Shown: positions 23,759 through 32,815, counted from the stretch's first letter. The stretch is 34,731 nt of DNA from Bacteroidota bacterium (GCA_003252385.1 QKEH01000149.1:1-34731); one strand, 5' to 3'. Translations and numbers: made by a program. The notes: a model not told the origin generated them from the letters alone.

Positions 23759-25432
23759 TTACAGTTGTCGGGCAATACTATCTGCCACGCGAAAGGCATT
23801 GGCATATACGGTCCAGGTTGGTGTAACACTGCCCCCGGTGGGCATAAAACTGCCATCGGAGATAAAGAGATTTTCTACCTCGTGAGCGCGACACTCCGAA
23901 TCGAGCACCGATGTCTCCGGATCCTTCCCAAAACGGCATCCTCCGGCAACCAGATTGGGCGAAGGGCTTCCATTAATTGAAGCGCTTACCTCCTGCGCAC
24001 CCATCTGCCGAAGTAACTCCTTGCCCTTTTCTGCCAAAAATTCTCCGGGCAACAGATCGGCCGGATGATAACCTGTCCGTATCTGAGCCACCGGCAATCC
24101 AAACAGATCCTTAACCCTTGAGCTCAGGCTGATAAAACAATCAGGATTGGGATGCCAGTCGCAAAACACCTCAAAATTGAGCCGAACCCGTTCCCTGAAT
24201 TCTTCGACAAGCGCCTGCTTCAGGCCAGAACCCCAAAGAAGTTTTTCTTCCTGATTCTTCACTTGTACTGCCCGGCGTATCGGGTTGGCATGAGCCTGGA
24301 GGAAGTCGATGGTACCTCCTTTGATCCGACCGGTTTTTTCGGTGTCAATTACATACCAATCCTGCAAGGCCCGGTTCACAAACAAGTGGTAATCGTTCAT
24401 GGCACTAAATTCGTCTGCCGGATAATCGCCGGAGCGAAACACTCCGCTTCCCAATCCACCACCGGAAAACAACAGGTTTTTACCCACCTGCCCCGACCGG
24501 TTGGCCAAACCATTGGGAAAAGCCGAATTAGCCGACAGCAACAACAAACGCGATGTTTCAATTGCCTGACAGGCTACCACAAATATCCGGGCATCCACAT
24601 TCCGGCGTTTCCCCCGGGCATCAAAATACCGGACATGGGTCACACGACCCTTACGGCCGGTAACCAGCTGGTACACCAGCGAATGGGATCGAATATCGCA
24701 GTTCCCGGTTTGTATGGCCGCATTAAGCAGTGCTGCACGCGAACTGCCTTTGGCTCCAGTGGTACATCCGTAGCTGCCGCAATAGGCCGAATAGGAACAA
24801 GCATTTCGCTGGTTATGTGGAACCGACAGAATGGCTCGTGCCAACGGCAACGGAGTGTAGCCCAAAGCGGTTGCTGCCCGATCGAACTTTTCCGCGAAGG
24901 GATGTTCCGTCAGGGGCGGAAACGGATAATCGGGGGTAGACCGTGGTTCCAGGAAGGCGTGCTTTACTACCCGGCCAGATATCCCCACCAGGGATTCAAC
25001 CAGGGTGTAATAGGGTTCCAGGTCATCGTAGGTAATTGGCCAGTCGGTAGACGTATCGCCCTCGTATTGTCCAAACTCACTGGCCAAACGGAAATCAATC
25101 GGTTTAAGTCGATGAAAAAAGCCGCTCATCAGGTTGGAGGAGCCTCCAACCATACAGCCGTTCCAGAAGTCGGGACCGCTGCGGCTGTTGGAAACCGCTT
25201 CCCAGTTACCCTTTTGGTTCCGGGATTCAATTACCTGAGGTTCGTCCTGCAACGAGGGTGTGTAGGTACTCCGACGGCAGACGGCAATTTCGTCCTTGGT
25301 AAAGTCGCCCTCGTTAAACCAACTGCCTTTCTCCAGCACCAGCACCTTATATCCCTTTTGCGACAAGGTATAAGCCACAGGCCCCGCTCCTGCACCGCTT
25401 CCTATTATACACACATCATAATCCGTAGCCAT
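23759..25432 (-). CDS. GMC-family FAD oxidoreductase
   Basis: The 557 residues open with the FAD dinucleotide fold (CIIGSGAGAGPVAYTL ... VLVLEKG) and carry GGSSNLMSGFFHRL and the GMC C-terminal block GGCRFGKDPETSVLD ... NLFISDGSFMPTGGSVTPTWTVYANAFRVAD. A Cys-rich segment CSYSAYCGSYGCTTGAKGSS is typical of the gluconate/fructose dehydrogenase-like branch. The usual catalytic His before GTCR and the Asn of NPxxT are replaced here (NLVAGGCR, VTPTWT), as in part of the Bacteroidota branch. It overlaps by 17 bp with the Tat-signal partner subunit, so it is probably carried to the periplasm as a complex. The alcohol or sugar substrate is unknown. Confidence 0.88.
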   Translation of the reverse strand: MATDYDVCIIGSGAGAGPVAYTLSQKGYKVLVLEKGSWFNEGDFTKDEIAVCRRSTYTPSLQDEPQVIESRNQKGNWEAVSNSRSGPDFWNGCMVGGSSNLMSGFFHRLKPIDFRLASEFGQYEGDTSTDWPITYDDLEPYYTLVESLVGISGRVVKHAFLEPRSTPDYPFPPLTEHPFAEKFDRAATALGYTPLPLARAILSVPHNQRNACSYSAYCGSYGCTTGAKGSSRAALLNAAIQTGNCDIRSHSLVYQLVTGRKGRVTHVRYFDARGKRRNVDARIFVVACQAIETSRLLLLSANSAFPNGLANRSGQVGKNLLFSGGGLGSGVFRSGDYPADEFSAMNDYHLFVNRALQDWYVIDTEKTGRIKGGTIDFLQAHANPIRRAVQVKNQEEKLLWGSGLKQALVEEFRERVRLNFEVFCDWHPNPDCFISLSSRVKDLFGLPVAQIRTGYHPADLLPGEFLAEKGKELLRQMGAQEVSASINGSPSPNLVAGGCRFGKDPETSVLDSECRAHEVENLFISDGSFMPTGGSVTPTWTVYANAFRVADSIARQL

Positions 25433-25979
25433 AAGTTCCGTATTTAACGGTTAACGATGCCTGTGGATAACCGGCACTGTGATTCAGCCATTTCCAACCT
25501 GCCTGATTGCAATTTATCGCGTAAGCAGGTGAACCCAGTAAGGCCTCCATAAGATAGGTCATCAATTTAGACAACCAACGCTTCCCCTTTTTCTGGGCTT
25601 CCAGTTCGCGCAGTACTTCTTCCCTGGCTTCGGTACCCAAGCGGATGAATTCGGCATTGTACTTATCCTTGGCCACCTGACGCAGCCAACCGGTACCCTT
25701 TTTCAACAGTTCGCTACTCCGTCTTTCCAGTTTCGGGTCGTTCAGCACCCATTCCAGATAGTCTACCGGGCGAATTTGATCCAGTCCGGGACCGTTACCA
25801 TCGTCGGGAAAGAGATGGGAAAAAACAGCTTCCAGCAATTTCCGATCGCTGGTATTAAATAAAAAGTATTCGGGTGGGTCGGTAATTTTGAAGATTCGCC
25901 GACAAGCCTGCATGGGGATCAACACTACCCCCGAAACGAACAGGGTATTGCGTATAAACCGCCGGCGGCTCGAATGCAT
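25416..25979 (-). CDS. Gluconate 2-dehydrogenase subunit 3-like protein with Tat signal
   Basis: From MHSSRRRFIRNTLFVSG the protein has 187 residues. A twin-arginine signal (SRRRFIRN) is followed by a hydrophobic stretch ending PMQAC, a possible lipid-attachment Cys. The body contains the gluconate_2-dh3 pattern, DRKLLEAVFSHLFPDDGNGPG and YLEWVLNDPKLERR. Subunit 3 acts as the export partner of GMC dehydrogenases that lack their own signal. An alternative start at 26015 adds 12 residues, and both starts have the same ATGCATTCG context. A -7 box lies upstream at 26074-26081. A third, cytochrome subunit is not adjacent. Confidence 0.85.
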   Translation of the reverse strand: MHSSRRRFIRNTLFVSGVVLIPMQACRRIFKITDPPEYFLFNTSDRKLLEAVFSHLFPDDGNGPGLDQIRPVDYLEWVLNDPKLERRSSELLKKGTGWLRQVAKDKYNAEFIRLGTEAREEVLRELEAQKKGKRWLSKLMTYLMEALLGSPAYAINCNQAGWKWLNHSAGYPQASLTVKYGTYGYGL

Positions 25980-26073
25980 TTGTGGTACAGGTAGCTTATG
26001 AAAAAACGAATGCATAACTCTTAGATTCAATATCAGAGGGCAACTCGTAAACGAGGCCAATACCTGATTTGAC

Positions 26074-26081
26074 CAAATATA
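26074..26081 (-). promoter_or_regulatory. -7 promoter box of the GMC oxidoreductase operon
   Basis: TATATTTG on the minus strand matches TAnnTTTG exactly, 94 bp upstream of the preferred start at 25979 (58 bp from the alternative 26015). An inverted repeat GAGTAC...GTACTC (about 26096-26117) overlaps the region of the -33 box and may be an operator. Confidence 0.55.
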
Positions 26082-26260
26082 AGCATTTACGTACAGAGTA
26101 CCCAGTACTTTGTACTCACTACAAAAACAGAGAATGCCGCGCCCTCACTTGTACCTAACTCTTGAAAAAACTGATTGACGCCAACAACTTGCTTCCCTAA
26201 CTCAGAGCCACTCCCAAACTTGGATAGTATGCCTTTTGCCTTTCAACTATCGAAAAGCAC

Positions 26261-26293
26261 AAAAAGAAAAAGGCTGATCCGAAAGATCAGCCT
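26261..26293 (-). terminator. Terminator of the cold-shock gene
   Basis: A perfect 9-bp stem (AGGCTGATC / GATCAGCCT, 26271-26293) with a 5-base loop is followed on the minus strand by TTTTCTTTTT. It ends the short cold-shock transcript 33 bp after its stop codon. Confidence 0.88.
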
Positions 26294-26325
26294 CTATGAT
26301 TAAACGAATTATATATTATAACTAG

Positions 26326-26517
26326 TTATACCAGTTTAACATTTACTGCATTTAATCCTTTACGACCTTCTTTTAATTCGAAAGTTACATCGTCATCCTC
26401 GCTGACTTTGTCAACCAGTCCGGTTACGTGTACGAAGTGTTCTTCGCCAGTTTCATTGTCCTTAATAAATCCATAACCTTTGGATTCATTAAAAAATTTT
26501 ACTTTTCCTTCTTTCAT
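26326..26517 (-). CDS. Cold-shock domain protein (Csp family)
   Basis: The 63-residue protein starting MKEGKVKFFNESKGYGFI is a single cold-shock domain. RNP1 is KGYGFI and RNP2 is HFVHVTGL, both single-strand nucleic-acid-binding. An upstream in-frame Met at 26583 would precede the domain by 22 unrelated residues and lies above the promoter, so it is not used. The gene is a monocistron with its own promoter and terminator. It probably works as an RNA chaperone; whether it is cold-induced cannot be told. Confidence 0.93.
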   Translation of the reverse strand: MKEGKVKFFNESKGYGFIKDNETGEEHFVHVTGLVDKVSEDDDVTFELKEGRKGLNAVNVKLV

Positions 26518-26540
26518 AATAATAGTTAATAATAATGCAT

Positions 26541-26548
26541 CAAATATA
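26541..26548 (-). promoter_or_regulatory. -7 promoter box of the cold-shock gene
   Basis: TATATTTG on the minus strand matches TAnnTTTG exactly and lies 23 bp before the start codon. The 5' leader is therefore only about 10-20 bases. Confidence 0.6.
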
Positions 26549-26676
26549 TATGATTCTATGATAATACGTATCGACTTATTCAAAAATTCATTTCAAACGA
26601 ATAAGAATTTTATATCTACCTTGCCTGAGGTGACTGTGCAATGGATACTAAAGTCCAAATTCCCATGCAGATACAG

Positions 26677-27057
26677 CTATTCAAATGCTACATATTCAAA
26701 GGGGAAAGTAGCATCGGCTCGTAAATCGTCGCCCAGTTCTTTCATGTCGTCGTCGCCAAAACGATAGTACCAACTGGCCTTAATATCCTTTTTGTCCAGG
26801 TAGGCTTGCTCCATCAGATGGAAAAGTTCCTGGAAGATTTTAGTAGAGGATGAACTGATAAAATCCATTTTGAAGCTAAAGGTAGCATGAATCGAGGGTT
26901 GCTCAAGATAAGCCCTGACCTGCTCCATCACCGGGGCAAAAAAATCAAAAGAATTCGATGGTAACGAACGGCCCTCAATGCTAAATTTCCCGGTAGCGGG
27001 ATTAAAATCAACAGTAGGAGTGTCGTAAGTTCCCTTAATGTTAATGCCTGTAATCAT
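26677..27057 (-). CDS. SiaC-like (DUF1987) regulatory phosphoprotein
   Basis: From MITGINIKGTYDTPTVDFNP the protein has 126 residues, the usual length of DUF1987/SiaC. GKFSIEGRSLPSNSFDFFAPV and MDFISSSSTKIFQELFHLMEQA are family segments. In Pseudomonas SiaC is phosphorylated on Thr68 by the kinase SiaB and dephosphorylated by the PP2C phosphatase SiaA. The Ser68-Thr72 run here falls at that place. The open frame continues upstream to 27162 without family match. The divergent gene is a TPR/PP2C phosphatase, which would be the SiaA-like partner. A SiaB-like kinase is not present in the window. Confidence 0.82.
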   Translation of the reverse strand: MITGINIKGTYDTPTVDFNPATGKFSIEGRSLPSNSFDFFAPVMEQVRAYLEQPSIHATFSFKMDFISSSSTKIFQELFHLMEQAYLDKKDIKASWYYRFGDDDMKELGDDLRADATFPFEYVAFE

Positions 27058-27198
27058 AGGTTTAAATTTTCTTTTCCTAACTAATTTAAGAAAAGAAAAC
27101 CAGTAATAACAGTATTTTTTGCTGAAAAAGCACCCTAACGCCGGGCAGAATGGCAGAAGCACGGTACAGGGCTGTTTTTTGGAAGTTTTTTTCTATAT

Positions 27199-27347
27199 TT
27201 ATGTATCAATGTCGTTTAGTTAGTGAAAATATTTCAACCCCAAACCCCTAAAGGGGCTTATAGAACGGATGTTCAAGTCCCCTTTAGGGGATTTAGGGGT
27301 AAATTTAAAAGATCTAAAATCCTTACCTAAACGACATTGATTTATGT
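27199..27347. mobile_element. MITE-like element with 15-bp terminal repeats and TTATGT target duplication
   Basis: A 137-bp element (27205-27341) is bounded by a perfect 15-bp inverted repeat, ATCAATGTCGTTTAG and its complement CTAAACGACATTGAT. It is flanked on both sides by the direct repeat TTATGT (27199-27204, 27342-27347). Inside are two further palindromic arms, AAACCCCTAAAGGGG and CCCCTTTAGGGGATTTAGGGGT, which can form a hairpin. It has no coding capacity. The element sits 25 bp upstream of the phosphatase start, so it may bring or disrupt its promoter. The matching full-length transposon is not in the window. Confidence 0.75.
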
Positions 27348-27366
27348 ATAGTCAACTTTTCAGCAC

Positions 27367-30300
27367 ATGAATAGAAAACGGTCACGAATCCTCTCCCTGC
27401 TGCTGTTGCTGATCCTGTGTTCCTCGGGATTGCAGCCCGAGTCTGCTAACCAGGTGGTTGCCTTCGGTGTAGTTCGGTATCAGGGACAAAAACTGGGAGG
27501 AGTATCCGTTAAGGTTTATCAGGACGATCAATTGATTACAAAAATGGTAACCACCCCAAGCCGGGGCTATGGTTTTCAACTGGATTACAACACCCAATAC
27601 CGGATTGAATTTTCAAAAATAGGTTTCCTGAAACAACAGGTACTCATCAACACCCAGGTTACCAACGAGGTACTTAGCTATGGCGACCGACTACTCTGGG
27701 AACCAGACTTTAACCTGATACGGACCATTCCGGGTCTGAACACCACAGAAATTCCGGAACCCGTTGCCTGCTACCATTTTGATGAAGAATACTGGGGATT
27801 TGTGGAAAACCCGGAATACCAACTGCAAATGGCTCCCAAATTGCGGGCTTTACACGATACCCTGGCTCGATTCCAGAAAAGAATTTTTCTTACTGAACAA
27901 AACCGGGGCGACTCCCTCCTGAACGAAAAGCAATACCCCGAAGCCATTCTGGCATACAACAGAGCCAGCGAATATCAACCCAATGATACCGAACTGCGAA
28001 AGAAAATTAAATCGGCAGAGAAATTGCTTAAGGGTCAAAGCTCTGCCGATGAATCGTACCAGGAGGCTATTGAGAAGGCCGATACGTATATGGCTCAGCA
28101 GAATTACAACGATGCCGGCTCCTACTATCAAAAATCACTGCTGTATCAACCCGATGCTTCGTACCCGGCCAATAAGCTGTACGAAATTGATTCCATACAA
28201 TCCTATGCCTGGATAAAACAAAACGATGCGTACGAATCCCTTCTAGCTAAGGGCGATTCCTTACTTCAGCATAAACAATACGAACCTGCACGAAACAACT
28301 TTTGGAAGGCGGCTTCAATATTTCCGGAAGAAGCGTATCCCAAAAAACAGCTTGTATTCCTCGACAGCCTGCTGAAACTGGATGGTAACGGATACCAAGA
28401 GTTGCACCTGGTCGAAACCACAGCAGATCCGCACAGCAATTCCAAGAGTAAGGATAGCGTTCGTGTGCAAGCCTCAGCATCCACAACGCTCCGGGTTCAG
28501 GAAACACTTCCCGGAACCCAGCCCGCTATGCAAACCGTAAAAGACACTACCCTGCCAGTCCATACAATTCCCGCGGTGGAACAGAAAACGGAATTCCTTG
28601 CCGAAATTCTTGATTCTGCCAGTATCAAAACTACCATTCCTGCCAGTCCAATACCACTCAAAGAAACTACGGATGAGACCTTACATAGCTCCAACCGCCA
28701 GGAACCCGTAATGACTGAAGAAGAAATTCCGTTGGAAACCATTGCTCGCCTGCAAAAGAAACTGGCTGTGGTGAGGAAGGAAGGAAATCCGAAGGCTGAG
28801 GCCGGGATATACGATGAAATGGGTCGTTTGTACCAAAGCGAATACCAGTTAAACAAGGCCTTGGAAGCCTATAAGGCTTCGTTGAAAATTAAGCAACATG
28901 TGGGCGATAAAACGGGTGAGGTTCAGGTGCTCAGTAATATTGCATCCGTATTGTACGACTCCGGTCAGTACCAGGCTGCGGTGGCAGGTTTTGAACAGTC
29001 TCTGGACATGGCCCAGGCCCTGGACGACAAACCTCAAAGTGCCAACATTATGGAAAGCATTGCTATGGTCTACGAACATACCTACCGCTACGATGAGGCA
29101 CTGCAAAAATTACAGGAGTCGCTGGTAATCAAAGAGCAGTTAGGCGATGAGACAGCAGTAAGCGCCGTGCACGAAAGCATGGGATCCATCTACTACGAAC
29201 AAAACCAGTACGACCAAGCCATTGCCGCATTAGAAAAAGCTGCCCGCATAGAAGCACGCATTGAGAATAAAAACGATCTAAGCGCAACCTACAACAGCCT
29301 GGGAGCTGCATATTTTCAGAAGAATGATTTGAAGCAGTCGGCCGGATACTACGAAAAATCGCTGAACTATGCCCGCGAAACCAACAATAAGAAGCTACAA
29401 GCTCTTAGTCTGAACAACCTAGGAAACCTGAATTTTAGCAGCGAAAAATTTCAGAAAGCCATTGAATACTATCAGCAGTCGTTACATCTAAAGCAGGAAA
29501 TAGCTTTTCAGGAAGGCATTGCAGCCACCCTGCATAACATTGGGAATTCCTTTTATAGCATGAAGCAATACGGGAAAGCCCTGGAATACTATAGTGCTAG
29601 TCAGGATATTGCACTGAAAACCAATCAGTACGAAATACAATGGCGCAACTATCGCGCGTTTGCCAAAACCTATGCTGCCCAAGGCAAATTTAAAATGGCT
29701 TATGAGAATTACGAGCAGTATGCCACCTCCAAGTTCGACGAATACGGACAAAGCGGACAACTCATTGAATTGCGCGAAGACTATGAATCGAGTAAACTAG
29801 CGGTACGCAGCCTTAAGCGCGAACTCCAGAAACAGAGCCGCATTGCCCGATACGAAGCAGAGCGCAACCGCCGCGAAATGCAAATTGTTGAACTGGAAAT
29901 TGCCAACAAACAACAACAACTAAAAAAACAACGCTACGTAATCATCTCCTTCGTATTTGGTTCCTTTTTGGTACTGGCTTTTGCACTAATCGTTACCCGG
30001 CTGTTTCGCCTTACCCGAAGGGCGTATCGAATTGTAGCCAAACAAAAACAGGACATCACCCAGGGAATTTCCTATGCCGCCCGAATACAGAGTGCGGTAC
30101 TTCCACCCATGCAACTGGTGCGCAGCTTGCTACCGGAACATTTCATCCTGTATAAACCCTGCGAAGTGGTAAGTGGCGATTTTTACTGGGTGGGACAGCA
30201 TTTCGGAAAGACGGTGGTTGCCATATCCGATTGCACCGGACACGGAGTACCCGGGGGATTTATGAGCATGCTTGGCGTGGCTCTGCTCAACGAGATTATG

Positions 30301-30801
30301 ACCTCCGAACAACCGTTAGAAAGCCACGATATACTCACCCAGCTGCGCGACCGAGTGGTGGAAGCCCTGCATCAAAAAGGTGGCGATTCCGAATCGCTGG
30401 ATGGAATGGATATCTCCCTGCTGCTCTTTGACCCCCAATCGCGCGAGATTCAGTTTTCCGCAGCTTACCATTCTCTCTATATCATCAGCCGGGGCGAAAT
30501 GCGTAAGATCAAAGGCGACCGTATGCCTATCGGTTTTCACTTTAAAACCAAAGACTTCACTTCCGAAAAACAGCAACTGCTCCCCGGCGATGTACTTTAC
30601 ATGACCACCGATGGCTACCCCGACCAGATAGGCCACAAAGAGCAACGCCGGTTGATGTTGGCTCCGTTCCGAGATATGCTCCTGGAAATTCATCAACACC
30701 CCATGGACAAGCAACTAGACATACTGAATACAACCATTGAAGGCTGGCGCGGCCACCTGCCCCAAACTGACGACATGCTGGTGATGGGGATTCGGGTTTA
30801 A
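27367..30801 (+). CDS. TPR-repeat membrane protein with C-terminal PP2C (SpoIIE) phosphatase
   Basis: The 1144 residues start with a signal-like segment (LLLLLILCSS) and a small carboxypeptidase-regulatory-like domain (about 30-90). A first TPR block spans about 175-345, a linker about 345-460, and a second block of TPRs about 475-785. A basic coiled coil (785-855), one transmembrane helix (857-877) and a SpoIIE/PP2C phosphatase (about 900-1144) follow. Metal-binding Asp residues are Asp938 (VSGDFYW), Asp955 (ISDCTGHG) and Asp1015 (GMDISLL). The TPR part would be in the periplasm and the phosphatase in the cytosol. This is the common Bacteroidota SiaA-like layout; its likely target is the divergent SiaC-like protein. 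Confidence 0.92.
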   Translation: MNRKRSRILSLLLLLILCSSGLQPESANQVVAFGVVRYQGQKLGGVSVKVYQDDQLITKMVTTPSRGYGFQLDYNTQYRIEFSKIGFLKQQVLINTQVTNEVLSYGDRLLWEPDFNLIRTIPGLNTTEIPEPVACYHFDEEYWGFVENPEYQLQMAPKLRALHDTLARFQKRIFLTEQNRGDSLLNEKQYPEAILAYNRASEYQPNDTELRKKIKSAEKLLKGQSSADESYQEAIEKADTYMAQQNYNDAGSYYQKSLLYQPDASYPANKLYEIDSIQSYAWIKQNDAYESLLAKGDSLLQHKQYEPARNNFWKAASIFPEEAYPKKQLVFLDSLLKLDGNGYQELHLVETTADPHSNSKSKDSVRVQASASTTLRVQETLPGTQPAMQTVKDTTLPVHTIPAVEQKTEFLAEILDSASIKTTIPASPIPLKETTDETLHSSNRQEPVMTEEEIPLETIARLQKKLAVVRKEGNPKAEAGIYDEMGRLYQSEYQLNKALEAYKASLKIKQHVGDKTGEVQVLSNIASVLYDSGQYQAAVAGFEQSLDMAQALDDKPQSANIMESIAMVYEHTYRYDEALQKLQESLVIKEQLGDETAVSAVHESMGSIYYEQNQYDQAIAALEKAARIEARIENKNDLSATYNSLGAAYFQKNDLKQSAGYYEKSLNYARETNNKKLQALSLNNLGNLNFSSEKFQKAIEYYQQSLHLKQEIAFQEGIAATLHNIGNSFYSMKQYGKALEYYSASQDIALKTNQYEIQWRNYRAFAKTYAAQGKFKMAYENYEQYATSKFDEYGQSGQLIELREDYESSKLAVRSLKRELQKQSRIARYEAERNRREMQIVELEIANKQQQLKKQRYVIISFVFGSFLVLAFALIVTRLFRLTRRAYRIVAKQKQDITQGISYAARIQSAVLPPMQLVRSLLPEHFILYKPCEVVSGDFYWVGQHFGKTVVAISDCTGHGVPGGFMSMLGVALLNEIMTSEQPLESHDILTQLRDRVVEALHQKGGDSESLDGMDISLLLFDPQSREIQFSAAYHSLYIISRGEMRKIKGDRMPIGFHFKTKDFTSEKQQLLPGDVLYMTTDGYPDQIGHKEQRRLMLAPFRDMLLEIHQHPMDKQLDILNTTIEGWRGHLPQTDDMLVMGIRV

Positions 30802-30872
30802 CCTCGAATACCTTCTGCAGGAACAGCCATTACCTCACCTGCTCAACTCGAAAATATAGTCCTGCAAGTGAA

Positions 30873-31445
30873 CTACTCCTCCTTGAAAAACTCAAAGGGT
30901 TGCTTCGGAATTTTGGAACAAGGGACAGCTCCCCTCCGATCGCATTTGAGGGTGTACATAATGCCCAACTGAATGGAAGGATCCCACCACTTGGCATTAA
31001 GGCGCAGCTCGGCAAACGGATACCAGCACTTTCGCAATTTGGCATTCACCCCAAAACCAACCTCAAAGGCCCAGTTGGCCCACTGTGGGTTACTACGGTT
31101 CAGCGTATCGGAATGGTTTAACCAGCCGTTGAACCCCAGGTTGGCCAGGGCATAGGCATTCCAGCGATGGTAATGATACAGTCCCACATGCACATCGCTG
31201 CCCAGATAAAATTCCTGATAACGGCCGGCATAGTAAACCCCACGGGGCACCACCGATACCCACTCCACCGGTCGGTTCCAGTCAATGGATTCAATGGAAA
31301 ATTCGGCACGTAGCCCTATGCCGGGGCTTTTGGTACGAAAGTTATAATCCAGTTCGCCACCAATCCTGTTGTGATGCCCAAACAGGACACAACCCTGCAG
31401 TACAAGAAACAGGGAAATAACACCCACTTTTTTACTCCGGTTCAT
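30873..31445 (-). CDS. Outer-membrane lipoprotein of unknown function
   Basis: The 190-residue protein has a lipoprotein signal with the lipobox LQGC at Cys19. The rest has alternating strands rich in Tyr, Trp and Gly (VYYAGRYQEFYLGSDVHVGLYHYHRW), resembling a small beta-barrel, and ends with a charged tail. Two Cys residues near the C-terminus (CDRRGAVPC) may pair. It converges on the phosphatase gene with a gap of 71 bp, in which TGCAGGA...TCCTGCA could form a hairpin. No family name is recognised. Confidence 0.7.
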   Translation of the reverse strand: MNRSKKVGVISLFLVLQGCVLFGHHNRIGGELDYNFRTKSPGIGLRAEFSIESIDWNRPVEWVSVVPRGVYYAGRYQEFYLGSDVHVGLYHYHRWNAYALANLGFNGWLNHSDTLNRSNPQWANWAFEVGFGVNAKLRKCWYPFAELRLNAKWWDPSIQLGIMYTLKCDRRGAVPCSKIPKQPFEFFKEE

Positions 31446-31644
31446 GCCTATCCATTTCTGTATTTGAAAGCGTAAAAATAGCAGCTTTATTGCACAAAAC
31501 GTTTTTTATTTCGCCGATGCAAACCCGTGGGGTATTCTCCCTAAATCCGACTCCACCCTGCCCCATCATTATACAAACTACAAAGCGTTGCTTTAAAATA
31601 TTCAAAGAAAAGCGATCGAAAGCTGTGGTTTCAGCTTTAGCACG

Positions 31645-31652
31645 TATCTTTG
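31645..31652 (+). promoter_or_regulatory. -7 promoter box of cvfB
   Basis: TATCTTTG matches TAnnTTTG exactly, 20 bp upstream of the start codon at 31673. This also argues against the longer open frame starting at 31490. Confidence 0.6.
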
Positions 31653-31672
31653 CCTCAAAGAGAACAGGAACT

Positions 31673-32521
31673 ATGCTGGAAATTGGAAAAATGAACACCC
31701 TGCGGGTTGTAAAAGAAGTGGAATTTGGACTCTATCTCGACGGGTACGAAAAAGGCGAAATACTGCTTCCGAAACGGTATGTGCCGGAAGGAACCCAACC
31801 CGAGGATCAGGTTACCGTGTTTATCTATACCGATTCCGAAGACCGGCTGATTGCCACTACTGAAAACCCGCATGCCCAGGTGGGCGAATTTGCCCTGATG
31901 AAAGCTGTGGCCGTTAACAAGGTGGGCGCTTTTTTTGACTGGGGACTGCAAAAAGACCTGCTTGTACCCTATCGCGAGCAAAAAGGACCAATTGAAAAAG
32001 ACCAGGAATATGTGGTAGCTGTTTATCTGGACAGTACCACCAATCGCGTAGTGGGCTCCACCAAAGTGGAAAAATACCTGGACAACCTCTTCCCTGATTT
32101 TGAAGAAGGCCAGGAAGTGGATCTCTACATCTACGGACGGAACGAATTGGGCTATAAGGCCATTGTGAACAACCTGTTTAGTGGTATGCTGTATAAAAAT
32201 GAATTGTTTCAATCCCTGGAACGCGGACAGCGTTTAAAGGGCTTTATCAAAAAAATACGTCCCGACCAAAAGCTGGATTTGTGTCTGAACAAACCCGGCT
32301 TCGAAAAAATCGACAGTCTTTCCGAACGCATCCTAGCCGAACTGCACCAAGGCAAAGGATTTATTGCCCTGAACGATAAAAGCACTGCCGAAGCCATATA
32401 CCTGCGCTTTCAGGAAAGTAAAAAAACCTTTAAGAAAGCCATAGGAGCCTTGTATAAAAAGCACCTGATTACCATTGAGGAGGAAGGTATTCGCCTGGTC
32501 AACCGCAACAGCAAGCTATAG
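31673..32521 (+). CDS. cvfB: CvfB-like S1 RNA-binding protein
   Basis: From MLEIGKMNTLRVVKEVEFGLYL the protein has 282 residues. It has CvfB-type tandem S1 domains, then a winged-helix C-terminus (KTFKKAIGALYKKHLITIEEEGIRLV). AVNKVGAFFDWGLQKDLLVP is the family's second S1 motif, and LPKRYVP the end of the first. CvfB regulates RNA-related functions in Staphylococcus; its role in Bacteroidota is unclear. The upstream part from 31490 contains the promoter box and has no match to the family, so the later Met is the start. A 54-residue gene follows on the same strand. Confidence 0.88.
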   Translation: MLEIGKMNTLRVVKEVEFGLYLDGYEKGEILLPKRYVPEGTQPEDQVTVFIYTDSEDRLIATTENPHAQVGEFALMKAVAVNKVGAFFDWGLQKDLLVPYREQKGPIEKDQEYVVAVYLDSTTNRVVGSTKVEKYLDNLFPDFEEGQEVDLYIYGRNELGYKAIVNNLFSGMLYKNELFQSLERGQRLKGFIKKIRPDQKLDLCLNKPGFEKIDSLSERILAELHQGKGFIALNDKSTAEAIYLRFQESKKTFKKAIGALYKKHLITIEEEGIRLVNRNSKL

Positions 32522-32650
32522 GTTGACAAGCGGTTTTTGGTGTGGCACGGTTAACAAAACCTGAAGGTAAGCTTTTTACTCATCGTTTACTGGCAAGTGT
32601 GTATCTTCTTGACTACCTTTATAGGAAAGACAAATCAAAAACCATACGTC

Positions 32651-32815
32651 ATGAGTCATAAAAAAATTTCCGTACGCCAGTTTGCCGATGAACTGGAGAG
32701 CCGCCTGAATAAGAACCAAAGTGTGGATTGCTGTAAGGAAGAACTGTTAAACCTGGCCTCCATGGCTCGCGAAAAAATGGGTTCCGAACTGATCGAGGTC
32801 AGTTGGGTGGATTAA
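32651..32815 (+). CDS. Small conserved-looking protein of 54 residues
   Basis: The frame from MSHKKISVRQFADELESRL ends ELIEVSWVD. It is probably two amphipathic helices with a Cys-Cys pair (VDCCKEELLNLASMAREKMG). An upstream Met at 32597 is less likely. A weak -7-like TACCTTTA lies at about 32615. The family is not recognised, but the codon use and composition are those of a real gene. Confidence 0.6.
   Translation: MSHKKISVRQFADELESRLNKNQSVDCCKEELLNLASMAREKMGSELIEVSWVD

Noticed and set aside
24152-25447. Long plus-strand open frame of 431 codons
   Set aside because: It is the antisense shadow of the GMC oxidoreductase; no protein family features.
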